Counted from the first letter of the stretch, positions 23,592-35,639 are shown. The stretch: DNA of 64,000 bases from Glycine soja (GCF_004193775.1 NC_041005.1:14045865-14109864), one strand, 5' to 3'. Notes: generated by a model from the letters alone, not told the origin. Numbers and translations are program-made.

Positions 23592-25110
23592 TGTCATACC
23601 CTAATTTCGTCCGGGGATTATTACTTGACATGCAACCTTTGGTTAGCCTCTTTGAGATACTTGGGGTCCTTTGTTGCACAGTAAATGAAGTCCCGAGACG
23701 TCTTAGAAATCAAAAGGAAGCAGGCTTGCACGATCCGTGAGTTTCCGTAACTTCTTCGAAAGCTAAAAAAGAGTAAATACATAATCCATAAGGATTCGTA
23801 ACCTTGCGGAAGGAAAATAAGTATCGTTACGAAATTCACAATGTTTCGTAACGTTACGGAAAAAGAATTACAAAAAAAATAGAAGGGGGTGCATTTAGTA
23901 AAAAGGGGAGTGCAAATAGCAACCAGGCCCACTTGGGCCCTCCAGAAGATTCCTCCAGAAGCAACAATTCTGGAGGAAGCAACCTTGCTCGCCTGGGCGA
24001 GCTGGGTGGCAAGCTTCTCCCCCAATTTTCTATAAATATGGGGAGAAGTGAAGTAGAAAAGGGTTCAGCCCCTTAGGCACTTCTCTCTCTCTCTCGAAAT
24101 AGCTGAGGAAAATTAGTTCCGTGAAGAAAATCCAAGCCGAGGCGCTTCCGTAACGTTTCCGTGAGTAATTACGCGAAGATTCTCGACCGTTCTTCAAGAT
24201 TCATCGTTCGTTCTTCGTTTTCTTCAGTCTTCAACGGGTAAGTATCTCAAACCGAGCTTTTCAATTCATTCTATGTACCCGTGGTGGTCCACATTTTGTT
24301 TCATGTATTTTTATTCTCGTTTCCATTTACTTTTTATACCCCCTTTTGACGTGCTTAAGCCATTTATTTAAGTCATTTTTCGCTTAATCTAAAAATAAAA
24401 TAAATTTCCACCGATCGTTTGAATTGTATCATTCGTTGATTTCGGTTAAAATGAATTCCGACCGTTCAGTCGTGCCGTAACCACGTTGGAAATCAAAAAA
24501 GAGGTAAAATAATAATATAATAATAAAAAATGACTTTTAGTAAAATAAAGCGAAAAATCAATCGGACGTTTTCTCTTTGGGATTTCTCATTCTTAATTGA
24601 ATTGACTAATAACTAAAGTGAAACTAAGGCTAAAATCAACTCGCCTAGTCAAGCTCGTCCACAAAAATAGGTTTTGAAAAGTTTATCATTTCAGTTTCTT
24701 ACTAAGTAAAATGGATCATTTTTAAAGGTCCAACGCCTTTAAATGATCACTCTTCAAGTAAAAGAATCGCTTGATTCACGCTTAAGAAAGAACTACGTAG
24801 GTCTGATTTCCTCTTCGATGGAGGGTACGTAGGAGCAAAAGCCCCGCTTTTGTCGACCTCAAAAAAAATAAAAAGAAATAAAAGGTAACACAATTTCCAC
24901 AATTCAAAAAAATAGGCTGTTGTCCTTTGAAACAAACGTGAGAGGTGCTAATACCTTCCTCAAGCGTAAATACAACTCCCAAACTTAGAATTTTCATTTT
25001 GACCGTTTTCCACAAATAAACGTTGGTGGCGACTCCGCGCACCTTTCCTCCTTTGGAAAGCACACCCGTGAGCCTCGCCCTCGCTCGCCCGCGAAGGGCA
25101 CGTTGCGATA
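23592..25110 (+). repeat. 5' LTR of element D
   Basis: TATAAATATG lies at 24031-24040. The hairpin GATCATTTTTAAAGG...CCTTTAAATGATC, loop TCCAACG, lies at about 24717-24751. Relative to the 3' LTR it lacks about 54 bases where an ATCCGTGA repeat flanks the lost piece (near 23730), and about 22 bases near 25005. Scattered substitutions add to the divergence. Antisense reading frames here are not genes. Confidence 0.93.
24238..24243 (+). promoter_or_regulatory. Putative 5' splice donor in the LTR leader
   Basis: CGG|GTAAGT lies about 200 bases after the TATA box, thus inside the transcribed leader. The word is kept in copy G (near 230), D's 3' LTR (near 41338) and E (minus strand, near 49625 and 63080), but lost in the solo LTR at 9267-10994. 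It could join to the acceptor-like sites before the ORFs. Splicing here is an inference. Confidence 0.5.
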
Positions 25111-25112
25111 GT

Positions 25113-25131
25113 TGGCAACTCCACTGGGGAC
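25113..25131 (+). promoter_or_regulatory. Primer-binding site of element D
   Basis: TGGCAACTCCACTGGGGAC lies two bases after the LTR. It has one change (A for G at position 5) relative to the sites of A and E. Confidence 0.9.
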
Positions 25132-25815
25132 TCTACTTGTGAGTTAGGCCTATTTTAGGAATTGTGGAATTGTGAGACTTTGGGTGTGCTTTTTTATTCA
25201 ACTGTGCAAAATGTAAATAACTGTTGTCTATTTCGCATTTTTTACACTGCATTCTAAGCACCCACGGGTTTGAGTAAAAAAAAAAAAGGGGCCCTACACC
25301 AGGGTTCATGGGAATTTAAGGAGTGGAGGTGAATCTATCATCATGCTAGGTCTCCGACTTGCTTGATAATAGTGAAACCTCGTCTAGAGCTTTCTCTCTT
25401 TATAATGTGTTGTCGCAGGTATTCCATACCGCCACAATATTATTATCTTGAGTGATGATACCTCTAGAGAACAGCCGTGTGAGTTATAAATGGTTGGGAA
25501 GTAGTTATTAGAGACCCATAGATATTATCCCATAGGTTCCCAAATAGGGGCAAAGAGCAAACACGCTCCTGTGCCATTCTTTCTCATGCATGTTTTGGTT
25601 TATAGTTTTTGCTAGTAATGTTTGGTTTCTTTAGAGTAATACGTAACCTTTTTAATGCTACGTTGAGGCGCCATCATGCCCAAAACGTAGCATTAAAATT
25701 GGGTCTCTGCGGTCTCGTATGTATGAATTACCTTTTTGTCTTGTTTTCTTTCCGTTTCATGCATACGCATCGCATCATTCATGTCGGAGTCTTGATCCAC
25801 CCCTTTTTTAGGTAA
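25132..25815 (+). other. 5' leader of element D with acceptor-like site
   Basis: Untranslated sequence. It ends in a pyrimidine tract CCACCCCTTTTTTAG at 25797-25811, four bases before the ORF1 start codon, which has the form of a 3' splice acceptor. An almost exact inverted pair, TTTTTAATGCTACGTTGAGG (25650-25669) and CAAAACGTAGCATTAAAATT (25681-25700), could fold into a stem. Confidence 0.6.
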
Positions 25816-27684
25816 ATGATGGGGACAAATCAAAACGGCAAAAGGTTTTATCAAGTCAAGGTTAAAAGTCTAGATGTCACTAGCCTCAAGGAATTGGGAC
25901 GATTGAGGGGACCTCTCCAAAGGCAAGCCTTCCGCAAAGTGTACGGGAAGATTCTAGATTTGGCCGCAGCGGAGGTATTTACGGAAGCTGTCGTATCCCT
26001 CGCCCAATACTATGACCAGCCGTTGAGGTGTTTCACGTTTGGGGACTTCCAAATGGTACCAACTATTGAAGAGTTTGAGGAAATATTAGGATGCCCTCTT
26101 GGGGGGAGAAAACCGTATCTTTTCTCCGGCTTTCTTCCTTCCTTGAGCAAGATTGCAGCTGTGGTTGGTGATTCAGCAAAAGAGTTAGATCGCACGAAGC
26201 AAACTCAGAACGGCGTAGTGGGCCTGCCTCGGAAATACTTGGAGGGTAAGGCAAGGGATATGGCGAGCCAAGAGAAGTGGGGCCCGTTTGCAGATATTTT
26301 AGCTTTGCTGATTTTTGGGGTTGTCCTCTTCCCGAACGTCGACGGTTTGATAGACTTAGCCGCCATTGATGCTTTCCTTGCTCTTCACCATAGCAAGGAA
26401 AGTCCGGTGGTGGCTATCTTGGCTGATTTGTTTGACACCTTTGACCGGAGGTGTGAGAAAAACAGTGCACGGATTGTCTGTTGTTTACCCGCTCTCTGTG
26501 TGTGGTTGGTTTCACACCTATTCCAACAAGACACGAGACACCCGTGTCCGCTTCAAAGTTATCGCTCATGCGCCGAAAAAGGAAGAGTCGATTGGGACCA
26601 ACATTTGGCTGGGATAGGGGGCAGCGCGATCAATTGGTTTCCTCGTTGGAAGGAAGGCAAGGAAGGAGTTCTTTTCTCGTGTGGGGACTACCCTAATATA
26701 CCATTGATAGGGACTAGGGGGTGTATTAATTATAATCCCGCACTCGCCATAAGACAACTAGGGTACCCCATGAGGGGAGCGCCAACCGAAGAAAGTCTCT
26801 CGCCTTTCCTTGTGAGGAATTTAGGCGCGCAAAGTCTCAAGGCGATATAAAGAGTCCACAAGGCGTGGAGAAGTCCGTTGAGGAAAGACAAGGAGCTTAG
26901 GGGCATCCGTAATGGCGTCATCGGAGGTTATCATGGATGGCTAAGAATTCACACGCGGGGGTTAGATTGGCTCTCCAAGTTGAAAGTTATCGACGAGGAG
27001 AACTTCGAAACTCCGGAGGAAGATGAAGAAGTCCGAGCTTTAAAATTGGAGCTAGGGAAAGCAAGGCTCGCCAAGGAGAAGTTCAAATCAGCTGCTACAC
27101 ACATCCGGAAGGAGTGCACTGAGTTACAAGAGGAAAATGCGGCCACTGCAAAAGCCCTTGAACAAGAAACCAAAAGGGCCCGCAAGGAGGAATATGGCCG
27201 AGAGAAATTCCGAGGAGCATTGTGGGGTAGTAACAATGAGCTCAAGCTCCGAAGAGAGGAGAGAGATCGGTCACGGGTGTTTGGCATGATCTTAAAAGAA
27301 GAGTTAGTTGCTTGCGCGTGGTCCAAAAGGAGTTTGGCTCAACACTTGGAAGCCACGGAGCAAAGCATGCTAGTTATCATAAGGCAATACAAGGAAGAAT
27401 TGAACCAGTCCATGGCCCATGAACAAAAGCTAGTGGAGGATTTTGCACAAGTGTATGCCGAAAAAGAAGCAAGAGGGAGGGTGATTGATGCACTGCATCA
27501 AGAAGCGACTATGTGGATAGATAGGTTCGCCTTGACCTTGAACGAAAGTCAAGACCTCCCGCGTCTGTTAGCCAAAGCAAATGCCATGGCCGAAGTGTGT
27601 ACTGCCCCCGAGGAGATTCATGGGCTAATCAATTACTGTCAGCACATGATAGATTTGATGGCCCATATAATTAGGAATCGTTAG
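25816..27684 (+). pseudogene. ORF1 protein of element D, one premature stop
   Basis: The frame opens with ATGATG just after an acceptor-like AG and runs 622 codons, interrupted once by TAA at 26848-26850. The N-terminal 340 residues form a folded domain (RCFTFGDFQMVPTIEEFEEILG near residue 75-96; KWGPFADILALLIFG near 155), the family Ogre elements carry before gag, related to a plant domain of unknown function. The C-terminal part (about residues 395-560) is charged and heptad-rich, a probable coiled coil (ALKLELGKARLAKEKF). The function is unknown in the family. The stop differs from CAA by one transition. Without it the domain would run on in the same frame through KAWRSPLRKDKELRG. Confidence 0.85.
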
Positions 27685-27920
27685 GTTCTTTTGTAACACC
27701 TTTGTATAATCTTGGCTAGATGAAAGCTTTGTTCTTTTTATAAAATGAGAAGTTCTGGATTCATTACGTTATCTAAAAATCTTGGGGTGGATCCAAGTGC
27801 TCCGATCATCCATTTGCATACTCATGTTTTGGTGGCATACTCACTGTTGTTTATTTCTTTAGGAATTTCATCATAACTAAGAAAACACCAAGGCACCCCT
27901 ATAACACTCGATCCAAAAAA

Positions 27921-30900
27921 ATGGATAATGAAAAGGGCGTGCAAGAACAGATGAAGGCCGATCTATTGGCCTTAAAAGATCAAATGGCTTCCATCTTGGA
28001 AGTCATGTTAAAACTCCAGAAAACCATAGAGGATAAAGCCACGGCAACCGCCTCCAGTACAGTTAGGGAAGCGGAGCCGGTGCTGCAGCCCGCCTTGAAT
28101 CCGGGCCTAGACAGAAACACGGCCGTGTTCGGTCGAAGGTATAGTCCGCAAGCTTATCCTTATGGTTTGCCTCCGGACTTCACCCCCCGTGCCACCCCGG
28201 AAGAGTTAAGCCAAGCCCCTACTTTCGAGGGGCAACTCCCACCTTATGAAGACTATCCCGGGCAAGACAATGAGGAAGGAGATACCCATCTTGGCCCCCT
28301 GCACCACCTCAAAGATCCGTCCCTCCACGAACTACCCCAACCAAACATAGTCTGCCATATCCCGGCTTCACCCACACCTATAAAAGAATCTGTTCCCTTC
28401 GCGGAAGATAAAGGTAAGATGGAGGCGCTTGAAGAGAGGTTAAGAGCAGTCGAGGGCCTTGGCAATTACCCATTCTCGGATTTGGCAAATTTATGTCTCG
28501 TGCCCAACATCGTCATCCCTCCCAAGTTCAAAGTACCAGACTTTGATAAGTACAAAGGGACGACATGTCCAAATGGGCATCTCCGGATGTATTGCCGGAA
28601 GATGGGGGCGTATTCTGCGGACGAAAAGTTGTTGGTCCATTTCTTTCAAGACAGCTTGGCCGAGGCAGCTGTAGCATGGTATACCAATCTAGAAGCTTCC
28701 CAGATCCGATCATGGAAGGACTTGGCAACTGCCTTCATTAGGCAGTACCAGTACAATACGGACATGGCTCCCGATCGGAACCAGCTTCAGGGTATGACTA
28801 AACGAGAGCATGAGTCCATTAAGGAATATGCCGAGAGATGGAGAGATCTCGCAGCCCAAGTCGTATCGCCCATGACGGAGAGGGAGATGATCACAATTAT
28901 GGTAGATACGTTACCCACGTTCTACTATGAAAAGCTGATAGGCTACATGCCAGCTAACTTTGCGGATCTCGTCTTCGCCGGAGAAAGGATTGAATCCGGG
29001 CTACGAAAAGGCAAGTTCGAATATGCTGCCAATATGGCCCCCAAAAACAACAGAAGAGCCCCAGTAGTGGGCGCGAGGAAAAAGGAAGGAGACGCCCACG
29101 CGGTCACCACCGCCCCAACATGGATGAAAGCACCCCAAAATATCCAAAGCTCATACCAGCCCAATCCCCCAAATTTTTTAATCCGAGCCGGGAACTCCCT
29201 CCCGACTCAAGTAAAAGGACCACCCGCAGCAGAAAGAGTGCCGGCCCAACGCACAGCTCCAACCGCACCCCGGCCAGTTAATAATACAGCCCCCGGCGCG
29301 ACCTATAAATATGCACAGCACCCGAAAGACAACTTCCCTCCTATTCCCATGGCATACTCCGAGCTATGGCCTTCATTATTGGAGAATCATTTGGTGGTGG
29401 CCATACCCGGGAAGGTTCTCCAGCCACCCTACCCCAAGTGGTATGACCCGGGTGCCAAGTGTGTGTACCATAGTGGAGTTCCCGGACACAATATTAACTT
29501 CTGCATCCCGTTCAAGTATAAGGTGCAGCACCTGATTAGTGTCGGCTGGCTATCGTTTCAGGAGGAAGGCCCAAATGTTAAAACCAACCCGCTAGCTAGT
29601 CATGGAGGGGCTAGCGTGAATGCCGTCAAGGAGCATGGGCCACCACAGACAAAAAGGTTAGGAGAGGTAGCTACTTCTAGATGCTTCATCTATCAATCAC
29701 TGCAAGCGGCGTGCATGGTCTCCAGTGGTGGAGGCGAAAGGGATGAATGCTTGTTTCACCTCGGGGAGTCGCATGACATGGAAACCTATCCCACGGTAGA
29801 AGAATTGCTTCAGCGGCTCATGGATTGCGGGCAGCTTGAAGTGTCCATAGAAGAGGGGGAAGAACCACAAGTTTGCATGCAGTCGGAAGAGAAGAGGATT
29901 CCTCTAACCCCCAAGGCCCTAGTGATATGTTTTACTAGGAAAGGGATCGGCTCCACACCCATATACCCCCGGACGGCGCCCAAGCCAACGCCATTTGCAT
30001 ATCAAAGTAATAAGGTCGTTCCGTGGAGGTATACCCCTCCCACGTCCAGCGAAAGAATTACAACCGAAGTTGACTCTTTATCAGCTAAGGTAACCAACAT
30101 CACCGGTCTCAGTGGCGTAACTCGCAGTGGTCGGGTGTTCGCTGCCCCTCACCCGGTGGAATTTCCCTCCAAAGGGAAAGTGCCCATGGTCCAAGAGCCC
30201 ACAGATATAGCCACCCCCTCGAAAGGAATAGATCCTCCAGTGGTAAGAGGGGCCGAAAAGAAAGAAGGACTTCAAGGAAAAACAGTGACTTTGGAAGAGG
30301 CCCATGAGTTCCTCCGCCTCATCCAACAAAGCGAGTTTAAGGTAGTCGAGCAACTGAATAAAACTCCAGCAAGGATCTCTTTGCTTGAACTACTCATAAA
30401 CTCCGAGCCTCATCGTGCGCTGTTGATGAAGGTTCTTAATGATGCCCATGTAGCACATGATATCTTAGTGGAGGGTTTCGAAGGCATCGTTAATCATATA
30501 ACCACCAACAATTATATCGCGTTTGCGGAAGAAGAGATTCCCGTTGAAGGGAGAGGACACAACAAGGCTCTACATGTGTCGGTGAGATGTATGGACCACA
30601 TTGTCGCAAAGGTACTTATCGACAATGGATCGAGTTTAAATGTAATGCCAAAGACCACTTTGGAAAAGCTTCCTTTTAGTGCGTCACGTTTAAAACCGAG
30701 CTCGATGGTGGTGCGAGCCTTTGATGGTACTCGGCGGGAAGTAATGGGGGAAATCGACATTCCCATTCAGATAGGCCCCCACACTTGCAATGTGGTGTTT
30801 CAAGTAATGGATATAAATCCCGCCTATAGCTGCCTCTTGGGAAGACCGTGGATTCATGCCCTGGGAGTGGTTCCTTCAACGCTTCACCAGAAATTGAAGT

Positions 30901-31454
30901 TCGCAGTGGGTGGACTTTTAGTGATAGTGTCGGGTGAAGAGGACATGTTAGTGAGCTGCCCTTCCTCCACACCGTACGTAGAAGCGGCAGAAGAATCGTT
31001 GGAAACGGCTTTCCAATCCTTTGAGGTTGTGAGCTGCGCCTCTGTGGAACCAAGTCCGTCGCTACCTTCTCTCTCCAACACGGCCATAATGGTGGCGCGT
31101 GTTATGCTCAGGAATGGATTTGAGCCTGGAATGGGTCTAGGCAAAGACTGCCTCGGGAATGCCGACGTGATCAATATCAAGGGAAATCCATACAAGTATG
31201 GATTAGGGTATGAACCCGGGATGCCGGGGAGGAGGAACGTGCCGTCAAGATTTCGGGCGGATAGGGTATGGCCCGGCCGTATTAGCCAGTGTTTCACCAG
31301 CGCTGGAATGGTGTTCGAGGAGGAGGTGGCCACAATAGAAGAGGAGTTCCCTCAAGACCAACCAAGTTTTGTGCAACCATGCCACCCCGATTCCCAAGTG
31401 GGGAACTGGCGCGTGATAAGCCAGTCAAAAGTCTATACCGCTGATTCAATGTAA
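27921..31454 (+). CDS. gag-pro: Gag-protease polyprotein of element D
   Basis: An open frame of 1177 codons. Residues 1-45 are a probable coiled coil. The capsid-like Gag domain spans about 185-370 (FKVPDFDKYKGT at 202, WYTNLEAS at 252, RWRDLAAQ at 305). A CHHC-like knuckle (CVYHSG...GH...C) sits near 513. The aspartic protease carries VLIDNGSS near residue 898, with DNG in place of the usual DTG/DSG, a form I associate with Tat-lineage elements. A G-patch-like block (NGFEPGMGLGKDCLG) lies at about 1056-1096. The printed stop at 31452-31454 falls inside the predicted intron, so the spliced product would run into pol. A pyrimidine-AG site (TTTATTTCTTTAG) ends at 27862, 58 bases before the start. 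The frame is undamaged. Confidence 0.93.
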   Translation: MDNEKGVQEQMKADLLALKDQMASILEVMLKLQKTIEDKATATASSTVREAEPVLQPALNPGLDRNTAVFGRRYSPQAYPYGLPPDFTPRATPEELSQAPTFEGQLPPYEDYPGQDNEEGDTHLGPLHHLKDPSLHELPQPNIVCHIPASPTPIKESVPFAEDKGKMEALEERLRAVEGLGNYPFSDLANLCLVPNIVIPPKFKVPDFDKYKGTTCPNGHLRMYCRKMGAYSADEKLLVHFFQDSLAEAAVAWYTNLEASQIRSWKDLATAFIRQYQYNTDMAPDRNQLQGMTKREHESIKEYAERWRDLAAQVVSPMTEREMITIMVDTLPTFYYEKLIGYMPANFADLVFAGERIESGLRKGKFEYAANMAPKNNRRAPVVGARKKEGDAHAVTTAPTWMKAPQNIQSSYQPNPPNFLIRAGNSLPTQVKGPPAAERVPAQRTAPTAPRPVNNTAPGATYKYAQHPKDNFPPIPMAYSELWPSLLENHLVVAIPGKVLQPPYPKWYDPGAKCVYHSGVPGHNINFCIPFKYKVQHLISVGWLSFQEEGPNVKTNPLASHGGASVNAVKEHGPPQTKRLGEVATSRCFIYQSLQAACMVSSGGGERDECLFHLGESHDMETYPTVEELLQRLMDCGQLEVSIEEGEEPQVCMQSEEKRIPLTPKALVICFTRKGIGSTPIYPRTAPKPTPFAYQSNKVVPWRYTPPTSSERITTEVDSLSAKVTNITGLSGVTRSGRVFAAPHPVEFPSKGKVPMVQEPTDIATPSKGIDPPVVRGAEKKEGLQGKTVTLEEAHEFLRLIQQSEFKVVEQLNKTPARISLLELLINSEPHRALLMKVLNDAHVAHDILVEGFEGIVNHITTNNYIAFAEEEIPVEGRGHNKALHVSVRCMDHIVAKVLIDNGSSLNVMPKTTLEKLPFSASRLKPSSMVVRAFDGTRREVMGEIDIPIQIGPHTCNVVFQVMDINPAYSCLLGRPWIHALGVVPSTLHQKLKFAVGGLLVIVSGEEDMLVSCPSSTPYVEAAEESLETAFQSFEVVSCASVEPSPSLPSLSNTAIMVARVMLRNGFEPGMGLGKDCLGNADVINIKGNPYKYGLGYEPGMPGRRNVPSRFRADRVWPGRISQCFTSAGMVFEEEVATIEEEFPQDQPSFVQPCHPDSQVGNWRVISQSKVYTADSM

Positions 31455-31602
31455 TTAGAGCCTATAGATTTCCGTTCTCTTTTGTTTTGTGAAACCTACC
31501 TTATTAAATAAACAAAGAGATCTTGTTTCATCTGTTCTTGCAATACCACCCTTTCTCATATCATTTTGCATGTTTATGTTTCTTTTGTCTTGTTTGGTAT
31601 AG
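31451..31602 (+). other. Predicted 152-bp intron between gag-pro and pol
   Basis: The donor is AAT|GTAATT and the acceptor is TTGTTTGGTATAG|A, with a T-rich tract before it. Removing these bases deletes the gag-pro stop and joins the two frames exactly: two bases of one codon come from exon 1 and one from exon 2, reading S-I-Y-E-G-R-F-F. Splicing at this place is published for Ogre elements of legumes. The pairing of these exact sites is my inference from phase and consensus. Confidence 0.8.
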
Positions 31603-34600
31603 ATATGAGGGCCGATTCTTTGAGGATCCTAACAACGAGGGTTTGACGATCGATTTTGATCGAGATATAAGCCAAACGATAAACGAGGAAGAGGAAGTGG
31701 ACGTCCTGTCACCAGAGTTGGAGAGGTTGGTCGCTCAAGAAGAACATGAAATGAAGCCTCACCAAGAAGAAACCGAATTGGTAAACTTGGGGACCACAGG
31801 GGAAAAGAAAGAAGTGAAGGTAGGAACCGGTATGACCGCGCCTATCCGCCAAGGCTTGATAACCCTTCTTGAAGAGTATCAAGATGTCTTCGCGTGGTCA
31901 TATCAAGACATGCCCGGTCTAGATTCCAACATTGTGCAGCATAAGTTGCCTTTGAATCCTGGGTCTTCCCCGGTTAAGCAAAAGTTGCGAAGAATGAGAC
32001 CCGAGATGTCTTTAAAAATTAAGGAAGAGGTTAGGAAGCAATTTGACGCAGGTTTTTTAGCTGTGGCTCGATACCCGGAGTGGGTGGCCAACATTGTCCC
32101 AGTCCCAAAAAAGGACGACAAGGTTCGAATTTGTGTAGACTACCGGGACTTGAACCGGGCCAGTCCAAGGGACAATTTTCCCCTGCCACACATTGACATA
32201 TTGGTAGATAATACAGCCAAGTTCGCCCTTTTCTCATTTATGGATGGTTTCTCGGGGTATAATCAAATAAAGATGGCGCCCGAAGATATAGAGAAGACCA
32301 CTTTCGTCACCCTATGGGGGACATTTTGCTATAAAGTGATGGCCTTCGGGTTGAAAAATGCTGGGGCAACCTATCAGCGTGCCATGGTGGTGTTGTTCCA
32401 TGACATGATGCATAAGGAAATAGAGGTCTATGTAGATGACATGATTGCTAAGTCTCGGACTGAGGACGAACACCTTGTCAATCTGCGTAAGCTGTTTGGA
32501 AGGTTGCGGAAATACCAATTAAAACTAAACCCAACCAAGTGCACCTTTGGGGTGAAGTCGGGGAAGCTGCTAGGATTTATCGTAAGTCAGAAAGGGATAG
32601 AGATAGATCCCGAGAAGGTGAAGGCCATCCTTGAAATGCCGGAACCACGCACGGAGAAGCAGGTTCGGGGGTTTTTGGGCAGGTTGAATTATATCGCGAG
32701 ATTTATCTCGCAACTCACCCCTACCTGTGAGCCCATTTTTAAGCTATTACGTAAGAACCAAGCGGTCCTATGGAACAGTGACTGCCAAGAGGCCTTCGAG
32801 AAGATCAAACAGAGTCTCACGAATCCCCCGGTGCTGGACGAGTCTATGGGGTGCGTATTGGGTCAGCATGATGATTCTGGAAAAAAGGAGCAAGCCATCT
32901 ACTATCTAAGCAAGAAGTTTACCGCATGTGAGATGAATTACTCAATGTTGGAAAGGACGTGTTGTGCTCTGGTATGGGCATCACATCGGCTTAGGCAGTA
33001 CATGCTCAGCCATACCACGTGGCTTATTTCCAAAATGGATCCCATGAAATACATCTTTGAAAAACCGGCCCTCACGGGACGAATCGCTAGGTGGCAGGTA
33101 CTATTATTTGAATTCGATATCGTTTACGTCACCCAAAAGGCGGTAAAGGGAAGTGCCTTAGTGGATTATTTGGCCCAGCAACCCCTCCAGGATTATCGGC
33201 CGATGCACCCCGAGTTCCCAGATGAAGATATCATGGCCCTGTTTGAAGAGAAGCAGACGCATGAGGACCTAGACAAATGGATTGTTTGCTTCGATGGGGC
33301 ATCAAATGCTTTGGGCCACGGAGTAGGGGCAGTCCTTGTATCCCTGGATGATCGGTGTATTCCTTTCACGGCTAGGCTAGGTTTTGATTGTACCAACAAT
33401 ATGGCCGAGTACGAAGCGTGCACCCTCGGGGTTTAGGCGGCCATTGATTTTGATGTAAAATTACTCAAGGTGTATGGAGACTCAGCTTTGGTGATACGCC
33501 AGTTGAAAGGAGAATAGGAAACTAGGGATTCGAAGTTGATACCCTATCAAACTCACATCTTGAGGTTAGCCAAGTACTTTGACGATATTTCCTTCCACCA
33601 CATACCTCGGGAAGAGAATCAAATGGCTGATGCATTAGCCACCCTGGCATCCATGTTTCAACTTGCCCCACACGGGGATCTGCCGTACATCGAATTCAAA
33701 TCTCAAGGCAGGCCGGCATATTGTTATGCAATAGAGGAAGAGTGGGATGGGAAACTGTGGTATTTCGACATCAAGCAGTATGTCGAGAACAAAGAATACC
33801 CACCAGGGATTTCTGACAATGACAAAAGGACATTGAGGAGATTGGCTACTGGTTTCTTTGTAAGTGGTACCATCCTGTACAAACGAAACCACGACATGAC
33901 CCTCCTACGATGCGTGGATGCCAAAGAGGCAAACTTCATGATTGAGGAGATCCACGAGGGTTCCTTTGGGACACGTGCTAATGGGCATGCTATGGCCAGA
34001 AAAATCCTTAGGGCCGGTTATTATTGGCTCACCATGGGAAGTGATTGCTGCGCTCATGTAAGGAAATGTCATAAATGTCAGGCATACGCGAACAATGTCA
34101 ATGTTCCGCCACATCCTCTGAATGTTATGTCCGCCCCTTGGCCCTTTTCCATGTGGGGAATAGATGTCATTGGGACCATCGAGCCCAAAGCGTCGAATGG
34201 TCACTGCTTCATTCTTGTGGCGATAGATTACTTCACCAAATGGGTCGAAGCAGCTTCTTATACTAATGTCACAAGGAATGTGGTGGTTAGATTCATAAAG
34301 AAGGAGTTGATTTGTCGATACGGACTCCCCAGGAAGATCATTACTGACAATGGCACCAATCTGAACAACAAGATGATGCAGGAAATGTGCGAGGACTTCA
34401 AAATCCAACATCATAACTCTACCCCTTATCGGCCAAAGATGAATGGGGCTATAGAGGCTGCAAATAAGAATATTAAGAAGATTGTTCAAAAGATGACAGT
34501 GTCATACAAAGATTGGCATAAGATGTTGCCTTTCGCCCTACACGGATACAGAACCTCGGTGCGAACTTCTACTCGGGCAACGCCGTATTCCTTGGTTTAT

Positions 34601-35005
34601 GGGATGGAGGCAGTACTCCCATTTGAGGTAGAGGTTCCTTCTCAGAGGATAATGGCGAAGTCAGGCCTAAAAGCGTCAGAATGGGCTCAAGCGCGCTACG
34701 ACCAACTTAACCTTATTGAAGGTAAGCGTTTGGCCGCCATGAGCCATGGACGTTTGTATCAACGAAGGATAAAGAACGCATTCGACAAGAAGGTACGCCC
34801 GCGCAAGTTCAACGAGGGGGACCTCGTGCTGAAGAAGATGTCCCACGCTGTTAAAGATAATCGAGGCAAGTGGGCCCCGAATTATGAAGGACCTTTCGTG
34901 GTGAAAAGAGCTTTTTATGGGGGTGCTCTGATACTCACCCACATGGATGGCGAGGAGTTGCCCTCGCCCGTGAACTCCGATGTAGTTAAACGATATTACG
35001 CTTGA
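31603..35005 (+). pseudogene. pol: Pol of element D: RT, RNase H x2, integrase; two premature stops
   Basis: RT spans about 32050-32560, with YVDD at 32429-32440. The first RNase H follows (YYLSKKFTACEMNYSMLER), but in front of it NPPVL is joined directly to DESMGCVLG, so an in-frame block of about 19 residues usual in the family is missing. The second, archaeal-type RNase H starts WIVCFDGASN (Asp codon at 33293). It contains two in-frame TAG codons, 33434-33436 and 33515-33517. Integrase follows with an HHCC zinc region (H..H near 33955-33985, CHKC near 34069) and catalytic Asp 34163, Asp 34346, Glu 34454, and ends RYYA-stop. Each stop is one transition from CAG or TGG. An earlier ATG at 31523 in the ORF reading lies in the intron and is not a start. 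Confidence 0.9.
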
Positions 35006-35639
35006 AGTCTGGGGCAATCGAGAAGACCATTGCATGTTCTTTTAATTCTGAGTTTTTGTTCTTCCTGGTTTCCTCCAGGGATTCCCTTCCTCTGTATTTT
35101 TCTTGTTCTTTTAAAAAAGCGAAAAGATATGCGAGGTTTTAGTCCTCCTTTCGGTTTCAAACTTTGTGCGTTAGATTTGTTATAAGCATGAGCCCTCTTC
35201 GCTCGGTGTATGGGGTGCCCCAAATGCTTATTTAAAATTGAACCTAACCAGCCTTCACTAAAATAAAATCATTGCATTAGAAACACGAGCAGAATCGTCT
35301 CGGGCCACGATCAGAAGTCAAGACAAGTCCATGGCAGGAATCAACCAAGGTAAGACGATGACCGGTCACGATTGGTCGCGTATCATTTGGCTCTTACTTG
35401 CAGGTACTTAGGGATGGAAGCGAATGGAGGATAGGATCGCGACCTACCAAGCGCCACCCCTTCCCGGCGCTAAACGAGCAGAGAACGTCGCTGCAGGGGC
35501 AGCCCAGTATCCTTTGTGTTCGTAGTTTCTTTTGCTATTATTTGTTTTAAATAAGTAATCGGCACCTAATTCTAATTTAAGTAAGTTCAAGTAGGCAAAC
35601 GCTAACCCGTAAGGGAGGAGGGGACATGGTTAATGTTCC
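35006..35639 (+). other. Region between pol and the ORF3 promoter-like segment
   Basis: No coding potential is recognisable. The stretch is not LTR. It ends in an A-run at 35645-35654. Confidence 0.6.
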
